Shown here: positions 25,035 through 36,004 of the stretch, piece by piece
Numbering within the stretch: position 1 is the first letter of the stretch
Layout: each line of letters opens with the position of its first letter
Origin: Cryptomeria japonica
Taxonomy: Eukaryota; Streptophyta; Pinopsida; Cupressales; Cupressaceae
Reading direction: 5' to 3'
NCBI RefSeq assembly: GCF_030272615.1
Contig: NC_081410.1
Span: 226,291,415 to 226,355,414, forward strand
DNA length: 64,000 nt
Program-made: the position numbers and the translations under genes
The notes under the pieces: generated by a model
The model's input: only the letters and a program-made list of their open reading frames with translations
Database searches by the model: none
Told to the model about the DNA's origin: nothing

Positions 25035-25140
25035 TGGAGCGGATCTTGACATAGAGTAGGTGGAGGGTTTAGTGGTCACCAACAAGGAGCAGATGGATCT
25101 TGACACGGAGTAGGTGAAGGATTTAGAAGCTACCATGGAA
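25035..25140. repeat. tandem duplication, ~51-bp unit, two copies
   Basis: GGAGCGGATCTTGACATAG followed by AGTAGGTGGAGGGTTTAG is repeated with changes as GATGGATCTTGACACGGAG then TAGGTGAAGGATTTAG. A partial third unit (GACATGGAGTAGGTGG) lies near 25188. It sits just upstream of the second LINE, so it may be part of its 5' UTR. Confidence 0.55.
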
Positions 25141-25260
25141 ACCACTTTTATGGCCCCATCAACATCTGTCACCAAAATATTACCGACATGGAGTAGGTGG
25201 ACCTATAGCCCTATACCATTTGTCAGTGACTAACCCCCACCCTTACAAGTGGTTGTCTAA

Positions 25261-27618
25261 GGAAAAACAACTGATTTTTGACACATGCGAAGAGGACTGA
25301 CCCCTTATTTCAAAACAACCAGCTAAAAACTCAGGATTTTTAGATAATCTGCATTCTCAGGCAGAGTCAGATTTAAAATACAGAAACCCTAATGGCTATC
25401 CTCTGAAAGGTCCTCCTCGACCCCTCCTTTCTTTGCCTAACTGTATTCCTCTGCAAAACCCGATTTCCTCTTGGCCTAATTCTATTCCTCTACATAAACC
25501 TAGTTTTTTAACTTTTCCAAATAATATTCCTCTGCATGAAAATGATAAACTTTAGGCATCTTCTTCTAATCCTAGACCATCCTTCAAATTAAATCAGACA
25601 AAGACTCTATGGAAGAGAGAAGGTTACAGAGTTTGGAGAAAGAAGCCGCAATATAAGAAAATCAGGTCTAACGATGAGGTGCTGAAAGCTGAAGAAAACA
25701 TGCCCTAGGATCACTTGGTAGAGAAAGAACCTAAGGAGGGCTTTACACCAGTAGGAATAGCATTCAAATTCCAGATGAGTTACTTTCATCTCATATCAAG
25801 TTTTTAAAGGAGACTACACTCATAGGTAAACTTTGGGATCAAAATTTACAACTTTTTGATATTATGGAATGGGCAAATAAAATGTGGTTAGGGGTTAAAA
25901 CTGTTTCATTTTTAGATTCACACTCAAGCTAACTAATTTTTTTATTTGATTCAAAAGCCAATAGAGATGAAGTTCATAAGAACAAGGGATGGTTTTGTAT
26001 GGGCTCAAGCCTGTTTACTTTGCCCTGGGTTCCTAATTTTAAGCTGGATCCAAATTTATGTCAATTCATGCCCTTCTAGATTTCATTTCTAGACTTACCC
26101 CTTGAATACCAAGACTTTGATATTATTGAAAATATGGCCAATAAGGTGGGAATTTTTATAAAGCATGACTTGATCCCATTTGAGGTTATCCAATTGCAAG
26201 TCAGAGTGTGCCTCCTTCTTAACCTATTAAAGTCTTTTCCCTATCTAATCTCTATTCAGAGAAAATGGGGTACTTGGGATCAGAAAATGGAAATCCAAAA
26301 TGCTACTTATATAGATCAACACCAAAATGTCTTGAGCCACTACAACACATAGTGCCAGGGTTCTGGTCAACAAAGGATTTTTGTTTGTAAAGATCACACT
26401 TCATAACCTCTTCAATGCTCTCTACATTTATCTGAAAACAAAGGTATTAACTATGAGGAGAGGTTGGGTGTTGAGTTTTCAATGCAACCACTTAAGGTGC
26501 AGGATGGGATGACTTCCAATGTCTCTTCCCAATCAGTATGCAAAAATGCACATCTAGATGATTCACTTGGTTTTCCTTACCAGAAAAACCTTAATGATAT
26601 AAATCTTAAGATTATTTCTAAAGCATTTCTAGAGGCATTTCTTAAGACATTTATTTCTTCTAATTTGAGAAGGTACAAGTGTTTAGAGTTTAATAGAAGC
26701 GGGTCTTTTGAAAAGACTATCAATGACAATTTCTCATTGAATGGAACATTTAGGATTCAATTTGGTAAGCATAAATATATTAGTATATCACAAAAAGGGC
26801 TATGATCTTATTTCAAAAGGGAAACCATTGTCCAAAATCTAATCTTCTAGAATGATTTTTCTGATCCTACCCATATAGAGTCAATCTCTCCCTATGTGCA
26901 TTTGACTAAATGTACTAAAAAATCAGAAGAAGAACTTTAAAGAATGGCTGATGAGCTAGTTTTAAGTGTAGCCTCAAAACGGTTCAATGAAATTGCATAT
27001 GAGGAGATATTGGGAAAGTATGCTAACTATATGCAACCAATACAGTATGATAGTAAAAAGGGTCCTTGTATGAATGGAAAAACTGACAATAGGTCTCAAT
27101 TAACTAAACTTGTGGGCCAGGAAATAATTTCACAGCCTCATTTTGATGAGTTGTTTGGGAGACATAAGAATCAGGTTTTTGCACCTGATCATATTTTGCC
27201 AATAGATCATGCCAATATGGAGAGAATGTAATCCTGTGTTCCATTTCATCCTACCCTAGATGAGGATGATATCTGTCATTAGTTTTCTCCGGATGTGTTT
27301 CCTAGTATACCAGAATCTATAGACCAGGAAGGGGCTATAGCAGAAGAAGAAAAATTAGACCAGGTCCCTTGTAACTTGTCTGTGACAAAAGATCTTTATA
27401 AAAGAACCTTTGGTTTTTCTCAAACCCTTTCCATATCCCAAAAACCTACTCTAAGTAAATCCGAATTGAGAACTCCTAAAAAAAGAGGGAGAAAGTAAAA
27501 AATGGTTAAAGCAAAAGAAGAAATTGATGCCGATATTCAAACAACCCTTGATTAAAAATTTTTAGCTTCCAAAAGAGTAACGAGGAGAACTAAATGTAGT
27601 TCTCCACAATAGGTATGA
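25261..27618 (+). pseudogene. LINE ORF1 (DUF4283-like), second copy
   Basis: The N-terminal third is Pro/Asn-rich with no known domain (25261-25755, different frame). From about 25759 one frame continues to a TGA at 27616-27618: IPDELLSSHIKFLKETTLIG, then a DUF4283-like region (WFCMGSSLFTLPWVPNF, ISFLDLPLEYQDFDIIENMA near 26085-26140). The C-terminus is basic (TPKKRGRK, SKRVTRRTKCSSPQ). No CCHC knuckle was identified. Internal stops at 26350, 26803, 27229 and 27496 make it a pseudogene. The final TGA overlaps the ORF2 ATG at 27615. Confidence 0.72.
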
Positions 27619-29410
27619 AGGTCTTATCTTGGAATTTTAGGGGTATAAATGCCCCTGAGAAAAGAAAGATAATCAAGTCACAACTTGATTCTTCTCAGGC
27701 AGATATTGTGCTACTTCAAGAAACTAAATTATCAGATGAGGTTTTCGAGAAAACAATAACCAAATGGCCTGATTGGAAGTCAGCCCATTGTCAAAGTATA
27801 GGTGCTTCAAGAGGTCTTGTGGCTCTTTGGAAGCCAAAGTCGATCGTTTCTCAACTTGTAAAACAAGGAACCAATTGGCAGCATATTAGCATAAAGTATT
27901 ATGATATATCTTTTAACTCGATAAATGTCTATGGTCCAACCTCTACTTAGGAGAAGAAGAATTTATGGTCATCTCTCACTTGTATCATCCATCAAGTGGT
28001 AGGGCAAAATGTCATTGTGTGGGGGGGGGGGATTTTAATGCAATTACCTCTCTAGATGAGAAAAATGGGGTATTTGTCCACCCATAAAGATGATTGAGGA
28101 TTTCAAAGAATTTATAATGATAATGATTTATTTGATAGCCCTCCACATAATGACTTTTTCACTTGGACCAATACGAGAGCCGATTTCTTACAAATTGTAG
28201 AGAGATTAGACAGATTTATTTTCTCTCAAGAATGTAGGACTCAAAATTACTCTTTATAGGTTTAGATTTTACCCCTATCAGGCTTAGACCACTTCCCTAT
28301 CCTTGTGAGAATTGAAAAAAAGGCAACTGCTCTAAAATATAATATTAGACCCTCCTTCAAGTTTGAAAGGATGTGGTTTCAACATCCTCATTTTCATGCT
28401 TTGATTCGACAATGGTGGGTGAGTGCCCCTATGGTTAGGGGTACCAGAATGTTTAAATTCCACAAAAAAATGCAGCATGTTAAAACACAAATTAAAGAAT
28501 AGAATAAGTGTGTCTTCAAAAATATATTTGTTCAAAAATAAATTGTTGAAAATCAGTTGCATTTGATTAATGAACAAATTATTTCTAATGGATTGGTCTC
28601 AGAATTTTTTTCTAAGAAGAATCAGACTCAGATGGATTGGGAAGAACTATGTAAGAGAGTAGGAATATTGGAGACATAAATCTCATGAGCTTTGGTTAAG
28701 GGAAGGGGATAAAAACACCAAATTCTTTCAAATCTCAGCCAAGCAGAAGAGGGTAGCCTCTACTATAGTTTCTATTAAGGAGGTTTCCTCGAGTAAACTC
28801 CTTTGTGATGCTCAAGAAATTCAAGATGAAGGAGTTAATTATTTTAAGAACCTACTTGGCCCCCCTTCTTCTGAAATTATACTTGATGTGCAATAACATG
28901 AAATTATGGATGCTATTCCCCATATAATTTGCCCCCTGGATAACCAACAACTATTGGCCTCTTTTACAATTGAAGAGATAAAAAAAGTAGTTTTTTCTTT
29001 TCCACCAGACAAGGCTCCAAGGCTGGATGGTTTTAGGGTTCTTTTCTTCCAAAAAATGCTAGGATGTTTTGGGCACAAAATTGTTGGCAATAATGGAGGA
29101 GTCAAGAAAAAGCTCATCCATCCTTTGAAACTTCAACACTACAAATATTGCTCTTATTCCCAAAACAAAAGAACCAACAAATTTTGCATATTTTAGACCC
29201 ATTTCATTATGTAACACAATTTACAAGATCATCACCAAAGCTATTTATCTGAGACTACAAAATTTGATAATCAAAATCATATCCCTAGAACAAGGTGGCT
29301 TCGTTCCAGGAAGAGAAACCATGGAAGGTGCCTTGGTTGCTTATGAAGTATTGCACTCCATTCACTCCAACAACACATCTACTTTTGTATCAAATTGGAT
29401 ATGATGAAAG
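27615..29410 (+). pseudogene. LINE ORF2: endonuclease and partial RT, second copy
   Basis: Starts MKVLSWNFRGINAPEKRK with DIVLLQETKLS, the APE-type endonuclease N-terminus. An 11-G run at 28021-28031 sits exactly where GDFNAI should be read and shifts the frame. The RT part includes PDKAPRLDGFRVLFFQK (about 29010), ALIPKTKEP, FRPISLCNTIYKIITKA (about 29195), EQGGFVPGRETMEGALVAYE and KLDMMK at its end. Multiple frame changes and stops occur. RT is cut before the catalytic box by the LTR element inserted at 29411. Confidence 0.78.
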
Positions 29411-30221
29411 TGTTAGGACTTCCAGAGATACTGAGAGGGGGGGGGGAGTGAATCAGTATCTAACTGGTGTATTAAATTTCTTAACTTAAAACATGTAGAC
29501 CATATTAAAATTGTGTACCAGTAAACAAGAAGTAATGCAATAAACAGAGATAAAAGTAACCACATGAAAAACACACCATAACACAAAGATTTAACTAGGA
29601 AACCCGGTGTGGGAAAAACCTTGGTGGGATTTGTGAACCACAATATTCACTTACTGGCCAATAAGAGAATATTACTGCTACAAGAGGGGCTTGCACATGC
29701 AGGAAGGCCAAGTGCCTAGAGCTCACTGCTCAATTACAAAATGGGAAGTCTCACTGACTTACAAAATGGATTATATAAATCTAGTGTCTTGTATTGCTTC
29801 AAAATAGCATCTATAATTCCAGATCCAGTACCGGTTTTTGCTTTGCTTCTTACATAAACCCTTAACCTATAATTCGCATAATAGGTCTGCCTTATTTCGC
29901 CTAGTTACATTCTGCCATTTTTTTCTTCCAAATGTTCTACAATGATCTCTTATATATATGAGTCATTTTATAATGTTGCCAAGTCGTCTTATAAAGATTT
30001 TACAATAATAAACAAAATATATTATAACAAAAATCCTATCGGCCTCTGTGCCGGTATGCTTCCTTTCACTGCCGGTGTTGGTGGTCCGAGTGCCGGTGTA
30101 GAGTCTGATCTTGCTATTGCTGGTGGAATGCCTTGCCGGTGTCATAGGATTGTAAGGCTGCCATCAATGACAAAAACTTCAATCACCTACAATGTCTCAT
30201 TGGAGTGTGCATATGCCAACA
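29411..30221 (-). repeat. 3' LTR of the pol-less element, 811 bp
   Basis: The plus strand begins TGTTAGGACTTCC and ends ATATGCCAACA, so the element strand reads TGTTGGCATATGC...CCTAACA with near-inverted ends (TGTTGG/CCTAACA). It contains a 10-G run at 29437-29446 and the shared LTR block at 29595-29650. Its inner end borders a polypurine tract. The base GAAAG before 29411 would be the target duplication, but its partner is missing. Confidence 0.8.
29948..29962 (-). promoter_or_regulatory. candidate TATA box in the LTR
   Basis: The minus strand reads CTCATATATATAAGA within the LTR. Inferred position of the U3 promoter. Confidence 0.45.
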
Positions 30222-30380
30222 ATCTCCCCCTTTGGCATTGATGGCAACACTCATGAGAAAATTTCAAAAAGTGTATCCAAAACTTGTAATCCAAAAATTG
30301 TGTACCAAAAATATGTGAGCTCCCCCTAAGCAGATAAGTCTTTTGCTGATTATTTTCTCATACAACTACTCCCCCTTTGG
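30222..30380 (-). other. cluster of three polypurine-tract-like motifs
   Basis: On the minus strand: CCAAAGGGGGAGAT at 30235-30222 (next to the LTR), CTTAGGGGGAGC at 30330-30319 and CCAAAGGGGGAGT at 30380-30368. The first and third are both preceded by a GTCATTGATG/GCCATCAATG-like context, so the tract region has been duplicated. Multiple polypurine tracts are a reported hallmark of Sireviruses. Confidence 0.65.
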
Positions 30381-30430
30381 CATCAATGACAAAGGTTGTC
30401 AAAGTGTCAACAGAGTTGTAGTTTTCTGTC

Positions 30431-33400
30431 TCAACCTTGTATCTGGGTGGTTACAATTTGAAAAAGATCTGCCAAAACCAAATTTACTTTTATTGCTGCT
30501 TTTGTTCTTTGAACTATAGCGGTGAGGTGCTGCATATGCTCTGCTAGTGTTTTCTGTCCTTGTACTAATGCCTTAGATATTTCCTTCCTCAAGGATGCTA
30601 GATAGTCCAGTCTTGGACTTAGTCTTGATTTTAGATTCTTAGCCTTGTTTATTATTCTCTCCTTTTCTCTCTCTAGCTTTAGTAATTCTTCCTCAAAATT
30701 AGTTATCTTTTGCTCAAAAACTGATAATGTATCAGATGAATTAACAAAATTGTTAGTAAGTTTATTTATTTCTTCTTGTACCTTGCTCATTTTCTTATCT
30801 ATGTCAACTGTCAAGAAATTTGTCTTGCAGATGTCTCTGTATAGAGTTTTAAATTCCTTCAATGAGCTGCATAGTTCCGATAGAAGTGTGTCAAATTTCC
30901 TAGTACACTTCTTTATTTGATCCTCAAAGAATTTTTGTTTTTCAATTTCCAACCTGTCTTTGAATGCCTCTTTCTTTATTTGCTCAACTGTCACTGTGTT
31001 GTTAGTAATGTACTTAGAAAAAGTGTTGAGTTGGCTGAAAGAATCCTTATTATCTACATTGTAGTTTGGAGCTATCATCTTTAAAATTGGGATTGTGTCA
31101 TCTATAGCTTTATATGCCTGTGAACTACAATATGTTATTCTCTTAATGGAGTCCAAAAGAACTTTAGTTACATTTGTTGATTTATATCTTGTAGAGGAGA
31201 AACCAACATTCTGAATTCTGCCAGTGGAGGAAATAACCATGCTTGTAGTGACCTCTGGTAGGTCAGTCTATGTTTCCATTTTTTTAAGCAAAGGTTTTTA
31301 TTTCTCTCCTATTGCCGGTGGCACTATTTCCACATGAACCTGTTGCTATTCTGGAGCTCGTTGCTTTGCTTGTCTCTTTGTTTGTTGATCTATTTGAGTC
31401 TCAGTCTCAGTCTCTGCTTGTTGCCCTGTGTTATCATTTTCCTCTTTCCCTTCGGTGGTATCAATGTTATCAGTTGCCGGTGGCTCACTGGCCATATCTG
31501 TGTTACCGGTTGTGTCCTGGTCTATCATAATGTTGATTTTTTGAGTATCAACATCAACTGTGTATATTACCTTAGGATTAGGATTTGTATCCTCTATATC
31601 CATACTCTCATCTGCTAGTTGATCTTTAGTTGTTGCTATTGGTGGAGTAATCAGAGGTGGTGGGGATAAGTTATCTCTTATTTTGATACTAGGAGGTCCA
31701 CCAACCTTTCCTTTTCCTTTGTCCTTGTCTTTCTGATATACTTTTATTGGTTTAGGGTTTCTGTACTCTTCCTGTTTTTCCTTCTCAACAAGGAATATAT
31801 CCCATGCATTTTTAGTTTCCTTTGTTACCTCATTTACCCTTCCAACCATTAGTACAATATGCTGGTGTGCAGTAGAGAATATTGACCGGTTGGCTTCTGC
31901 AATTAGATCATCTATCTCCTTCGATGAGTTAACTGGGTAAACAACAAGTAATTTTTCAACTTTAATTTTCTTATCAAGCTCTACAACAACTTGTATTCTT
32001 GCTTCCAGTCTCTTGAAAAGTTCATCTGGTAGTTCATCTACAACATGCATTAAGAACTTTTTATAGATATCCAGGTGTAAAATAACACTGTTTTCAACTT
32101 GCTGTTTTTCATCAACTGATAGTGTATCATATAATTTTTCTATGTTCTTAAGCTTTCCTTCCTCAGTTATTTCATTTAGTAGTTTATCAATTGGGGCAAT
32201 GTTTTGTTGAGTCCTTTTCTTCTTTGGTGTTAGGTTTTTCTTTGAAGTTGTCTTCTTGACCGGAGACCTCATTGCCTGTTGTTTTTGTCTGGTTCTCCTA
32301 GGCAAGGGTGTGGATGCCGGTGAAGGATTCTTTTTTCTTACAACTCTTTTAAATGTTGCTGGCATATCATTCTCTGAAGAAGTTGCTACCGGTGATAGGT
32401 GAGTTTCAGGCTGTAATGTTACTAACTCATCCTCAGTGATATTGGTTTGTTTTAGTACATCTTCTTTGATAGCCTTAGCCTACCTTGAACCTCTTCTCAC
32501 AGTTGCTTCAACTTTCTTTATTCTCTTCTTAGATTGAATTTGGCTTTCAATGGTTTCAGTACTACCAAAGGCCTCTTCCTTAGGTTCCTTGGGTGCATCC
32601 AAAAGGGCTTTTGCATATGTTTCAATGATGTGATCATCGGTCTCATAACCCATCTCAATAACCCAAATTGTTCTTGGGATAACTGCTTCCATCCAGATCT
32701 CATCCTTTTTAATCACAAACATATATCATCTTTGTATTTGTTAACAATTTCCTATGATAGTCTGACTCTAGAGTTCATTCTAGCCTTTAGTGTTTGAAAA
32801 TACTCATCAATATTCTTTGTTTGCTTTCACCCATGTTGTTGAACAATTCTGATAACTGTTACCCTACCGGTATGCCAAATCCAAGGTTCTTATTACCTAT
32901 ACCGGGCACTTGTTTGGTTATGTGTAGCATTAATCATACAAGTAAGTTGCCAAATCTAAATGTTATTTTCTTATCCTTCTTGATCTTCCCTAAATTGTCA
33001 ATCAATTCATCCTTTAACCATTCACATACATCAATTTTCATACTCATTTACCATATCATGTGCACTTTTTATGCATAAACTAGAGACTGAGTTAAGTCTA
33101 TTTGTATGAGTTACTTTGTAACCTATAATCATGCTAATGAATCTTACATTTATGTCAGTTACATCATTAACCCTCAAGGACCTTTTGTCGGATGTTGCAC
33201 CTGTTAGGTTTGTTACTAGGTCATTTGAGACCTTCTTTGTCTTGTCTGGTCTGTTACCGGTGGAAGGTAACCCTGTTATAGCTTTCACAGCTTCCTTGGT
33301 AATTTTGTGAACCGAATCTAACCAAAAGAATGCACCATGAACTCTTCTTAATACTATCCTAATAACTTAGGAAAGTCCGGAATGCTGAGGATTTCAGTGA

Positions 33401-33692
33401 ATCCTAGGGTTTCAACAATTTTATGTTCAGGTTTCACATTTCCAGAATCATCACATATAATAGTTTTGTACATGTTTTTGATTTCTTCATCTCCTAATTC
33501 ATCTATTTGGCAATGGATATAAATTCTAGGGTCTTCTGCATAAACAACTCCTTTGGGAATTTGGGAAAAAGCACCTACATTATCATCCTTCTTTGCTATC
33601 TTAGGAACTAGCTAAAATACGGGCCTAGGGCACTTGATCACTTCCACAACAGTAGGGTTTGCTATGAATTTAGGTACAGAGGAGGATGCCAT
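30431..33692 (-). pseudogene. large ORF of unknown function (ORFx) in the pol-less element
   Basis: About 1,050 codons on the minus strand with few breaks. It starts at 33692 (MASSSVPKFIANPTVVEV), passes a folded-looking N-terminal region (VKAITGLPSTGNRPDKTKK, then IDVCEWLKDELIDNLGKIKK near 33010), a segment EIWMEAVIPRTIWVIEMGYE (32700), a basic stretch (SPVKKTTSKKNLTPKKKR, near 32250) and a low-complexity Thr/Asp/Gln region (31600-31350). It ends in a predicted coiled coil (31240-30431, rich in Glu/Lys/Leu heptads). No signal peptide or transmembrane segment is obvious. The plus-strand copy at 39814-41297 is clearly homologous. I do not recognise the family; Sireviruses carry an envelope-like third ORF, which is one possibility. 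Confidence 0.7.
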
Positions 33693-33997
33693 GATTATAA
33701 ATACCTTTTTTTGCCTTTGGAAAGATTGATTGCTGAAATGCCTTGCCTCTTTGCTCAAAATGCCTTAGCTCTAGAAATTTCACGCTCTTCGAATGTTTGA
33801 ATGCTCGGTGAAGTCAAATGGAGCCAAAACCACTAATTTATAATGTTAATTCACCAACTACCACATTTAATGTATGCCAGTTAAGTAGTCACTTAACTTT
33901 ATTTGCCGGTATAGAAGTAATTTTTCTACTTTTCACCATCAACCGAGGGAATAATAGCATATTTCACATTGATTGCCAAACCCTCAAAGAAATTTCT

Positions 33998-34455
33998 TCA
34001 ATTGGATGAAGAGACTCGTGTTGGTGGAGTGCTACTCTGTTCTGCCAGTGGAGTGCTACTCTGTCCTGCCGGTGGAGGAGTATTCCTATCCACATTCAGT
34101 TCTGATTTCCTGATCCATTGTTTTGAAAATTCATGCTTAACTTCTTCAACTTTTTCTTTTCCTTTTAAACTAGAACTTTTGTTGTCTGCCGGTGATGCTT
34201 TACTTCTGTAGAATTTTACAATATGTCCAATCTTGTTACATGCATAGCAAGTCACATTATTTTTCTGAATAGCTTTCCCATAACCTATGCTGGTTTGTGT
34301 TCTACATTGATTAGATAAGTGTCCAAATCTTCCACAAACATAACATCTCACATTCATTCTGCAATTTTCAAAGTTATGACCAACTTTGTTGCATTTTGAA
34401 CATTGACCGGTGGGGGTGTTGGAAGTACGATGGCAGTTTCCCTTTGAACTTTGTG
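33998..34455 (-). pseudogene. gag fragment with CCHC zinc knuckles (minus copy)
   Basis: The minus strand reads three C-x2-C-x4-H-x4-C knuckles: CSKCNKVGHNFENC, CYVCGRFGHLSNQC and CYACNKIGHIVKFY, the last lacking its final Cys. A partial start of an earlier knuckle is damaged near 34440. A Ser/Pro/Thr tail ends in SSSN and a stop at 33998. The plus copy (38339-39463) has the same knuckle order and the same tail ending. Knuckles bind element RNA. The N-terminal part is deleted at about 34455. Confidence 0.78.
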
Positions 34456-35520
34456 AGATCTAAATCATTTCCAGGATTAATTTCACACATGCGGCTTCCT
34501 CTGTCACCCTGCAGAATAATTAATAAGCTCAAAATTAAGCATTTTTCCCTTTCCTGCTATTTATTTCACAGCAAATAAAGATATGAAATGATTTGGCAGA
34601 GTTTGAGAATTTAAGACAAACAGTGATTCTTTCGGGTTTCACTCATAACTGGCATATGTTTGCTTTTGTAGTCTGCCCTGTTTATTGCATTATGGACTAC
34701 TCCTCGAGAAATTATAGAGTGCCTGTGTTAATGGATGATTGGGAAAATCCACTCGAGGATCATATTTTTGAAGATCAGTTGGGTTTTGTTTTCAACACCT
34801 CATGTCAACACTGCATATGAAGCATCAAGTGGACTATTGGGGAAGAAATTATGTATCCATAGGAGAAAAGGTTTCTCTTTCCTTCACAACTGTACTCTAT
34901 ATTTCTCTCCAATGTAGTGGATTTGCTGCATTCTTGGGCTTCGTTGGAAAATATTATTTATAAAATGATTCAAGATGATTATTTGAATGATAATCAACTC
35001 TTGGTTGCCATCCATCAATATGATTTGTGGAACGGTCAGGCTTGTGTGGGTGGAATTTTCTCTAGGCAACTTCTTCTGTCGCATGAGGAATATCCTAGAA
35101 TATTTGATAGTATCAAGCTATCTCTTTCCTTGAAAAATGTGAGACCCTTCCAAATTGTTTCCCATAACGCTGGGAGAACCTTAAACCCATAATAAAAAAG
35201 CAAAATTTTCTCTAAAATGCATGCCATCCTTGCAATTTTAGGTCATGATTGTGAACAAACAGTCATCTGTTATTCCTTCGGTAATGCCAGTGGGTGATGA
35301 AATTTCTATGTAGGTGAACAAAATTTCTCCTCCTCCTCGGCTCTCCTTTGATAAAATCAATGAAATCCACGGTTCACCAATTGATGATCTGATTCTGGCC
35401 TTTGTTGCACTCAATATCGATGATGGATTTTTGTCGAGATTACAAGGTTTGGGGCCTTCCAGTTCAACTCATTGAGTCTTTGCAATTTCGGTATGGGAGT
35501 CAATTGTATTTCAGCTCTGT
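34456..35520 (+). other. unassigned; possible decayed coding fragment
   Basis: Two plus-strand frames of 75 and 91 codons lie at 34593-34820 and 34917-35192, each preceded by a plausible splice-acceptor-like tract (TATTTATTTCACAG at about 34559-34572; TTTCTCTCCAATGTAG at about 34902-34917). A third possible frame at 35246-35485 reads PPPRLSFDKINEIHGSPIDD. I recognise no domain. It may be a host gene fragment, an unclassified element, or chance. Confidence 0.3.
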
Positions 35521-35679
35521 ATAACTAGTTTTTTGAGCACTTCCATAAGCTAGTAAATTACTTTGCATACCGGTTCTTCCTAGTATAACATATCCAGTGG
35601 CATCTACATTCCGATATTTAATGCTCTGATAAAATAACTAGTTTTTTGTTTACTATTTTCTCTATGATCTGGTACTCCA

Positions 35680-35890
35680 ATCTGCTATTAGGTATCATTA
35701 GTACTCCAGTTTCACATCTCAACTGGTAGCAGGTGTCAGTCTTTTGGAATCTAGTATCAGTGATGTACTGGTAAAGGTCCCATCTGCTATATGGTTTTGT
35801 CAGTGTTCCGGTTTCTCATCTCCACCGGTAGCAGGTGTTAGTCTTTGGTATCCGGTATCAGTTCTGGTGATATTGTTGTACTGATAAAAG
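35680..35890. repeat. tandem duplication, ~102-bp unit
   Basis: ATCTGCTATTAGGTATC...CATCTCAACTGGTAGCAGGTGTCAGTC at 35680 is repeated from 35782 as ATCTGCTATATGG...CATCTCCACCGGTAGCAGGTGTTAGTC. The two units differ by scattered substitutions, so the duplication is old. Confidence 0.65.
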
Positions 35891-36004
35891 TGTCTCTGTA
35901 GTTACTGGCTTCATTTTTGGTGGTTGTGATAATTTTGTACTGATAAAAGTGTCTCTGTAGTTACTGGCTTCATTTTTGGTGGTTGTGATAATTTTGTACT
36001 GATA
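35878..36004. repeat. tandem duplication, 59-bp unit, two full identical copies
   Basis: GTACTGATAAAAGTGTCTC...GATAATTTT occupies 35878-35936 and 35937-35995, followed by a partial third start GTACTGATA. The two full units are identical, so this duplication is much younger than the 102-bp one beside it. Confidence 0.85.

Larger units (their letters stand above)
25261..29410 (+). mobile_element. L1-type LINE, second copy, interrupted by the pol-less LTR element
   Basis: Same order as the first LINE: DUF4283-like ORF1, then ORF2 with endonuclease and RT. Sequence ends within RT at a stretch encoding FCIKLDMMK (29382-29408), where the minus-strand LTR element begins with TGTTAGGACTTCC at 29411. 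The expected remainder of RT is not found on the far side (after 34455), so a deletion followed. The 5' boundary is approximate. Confidence 0.78.
29411..34455 (-). mobile_element. Sirevirus-like LTR element without pol, minus copy
   Basis: Order on the minus strand: gag fragment with zinc knuckles, ~300-bp gap, long ORF of unknown function, cluster of polypurine tracts, 3' LTR. No protease, integrase, RT or RNase H sequence is present between gag and the unknown ORF. The same order and gap occur in the independent plus-strand copy at 37357-41300. The repeated polypurine tracts and iMet primer site (seen in the plus copy) resemble Sireviruses, a Ty1/copia lineage. The 5' end (LTR, primer site, gag N-terminus) is lost at about 34455. 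The element sits in the second LINE. Confidence 0.75.

Noticed and set aside
30645-30920. 91-codon plus-strand ORF
   Set aside because: Antisense to the coiled-coil end of ORFx; Ser/Leu bias is the complement of its heptads.
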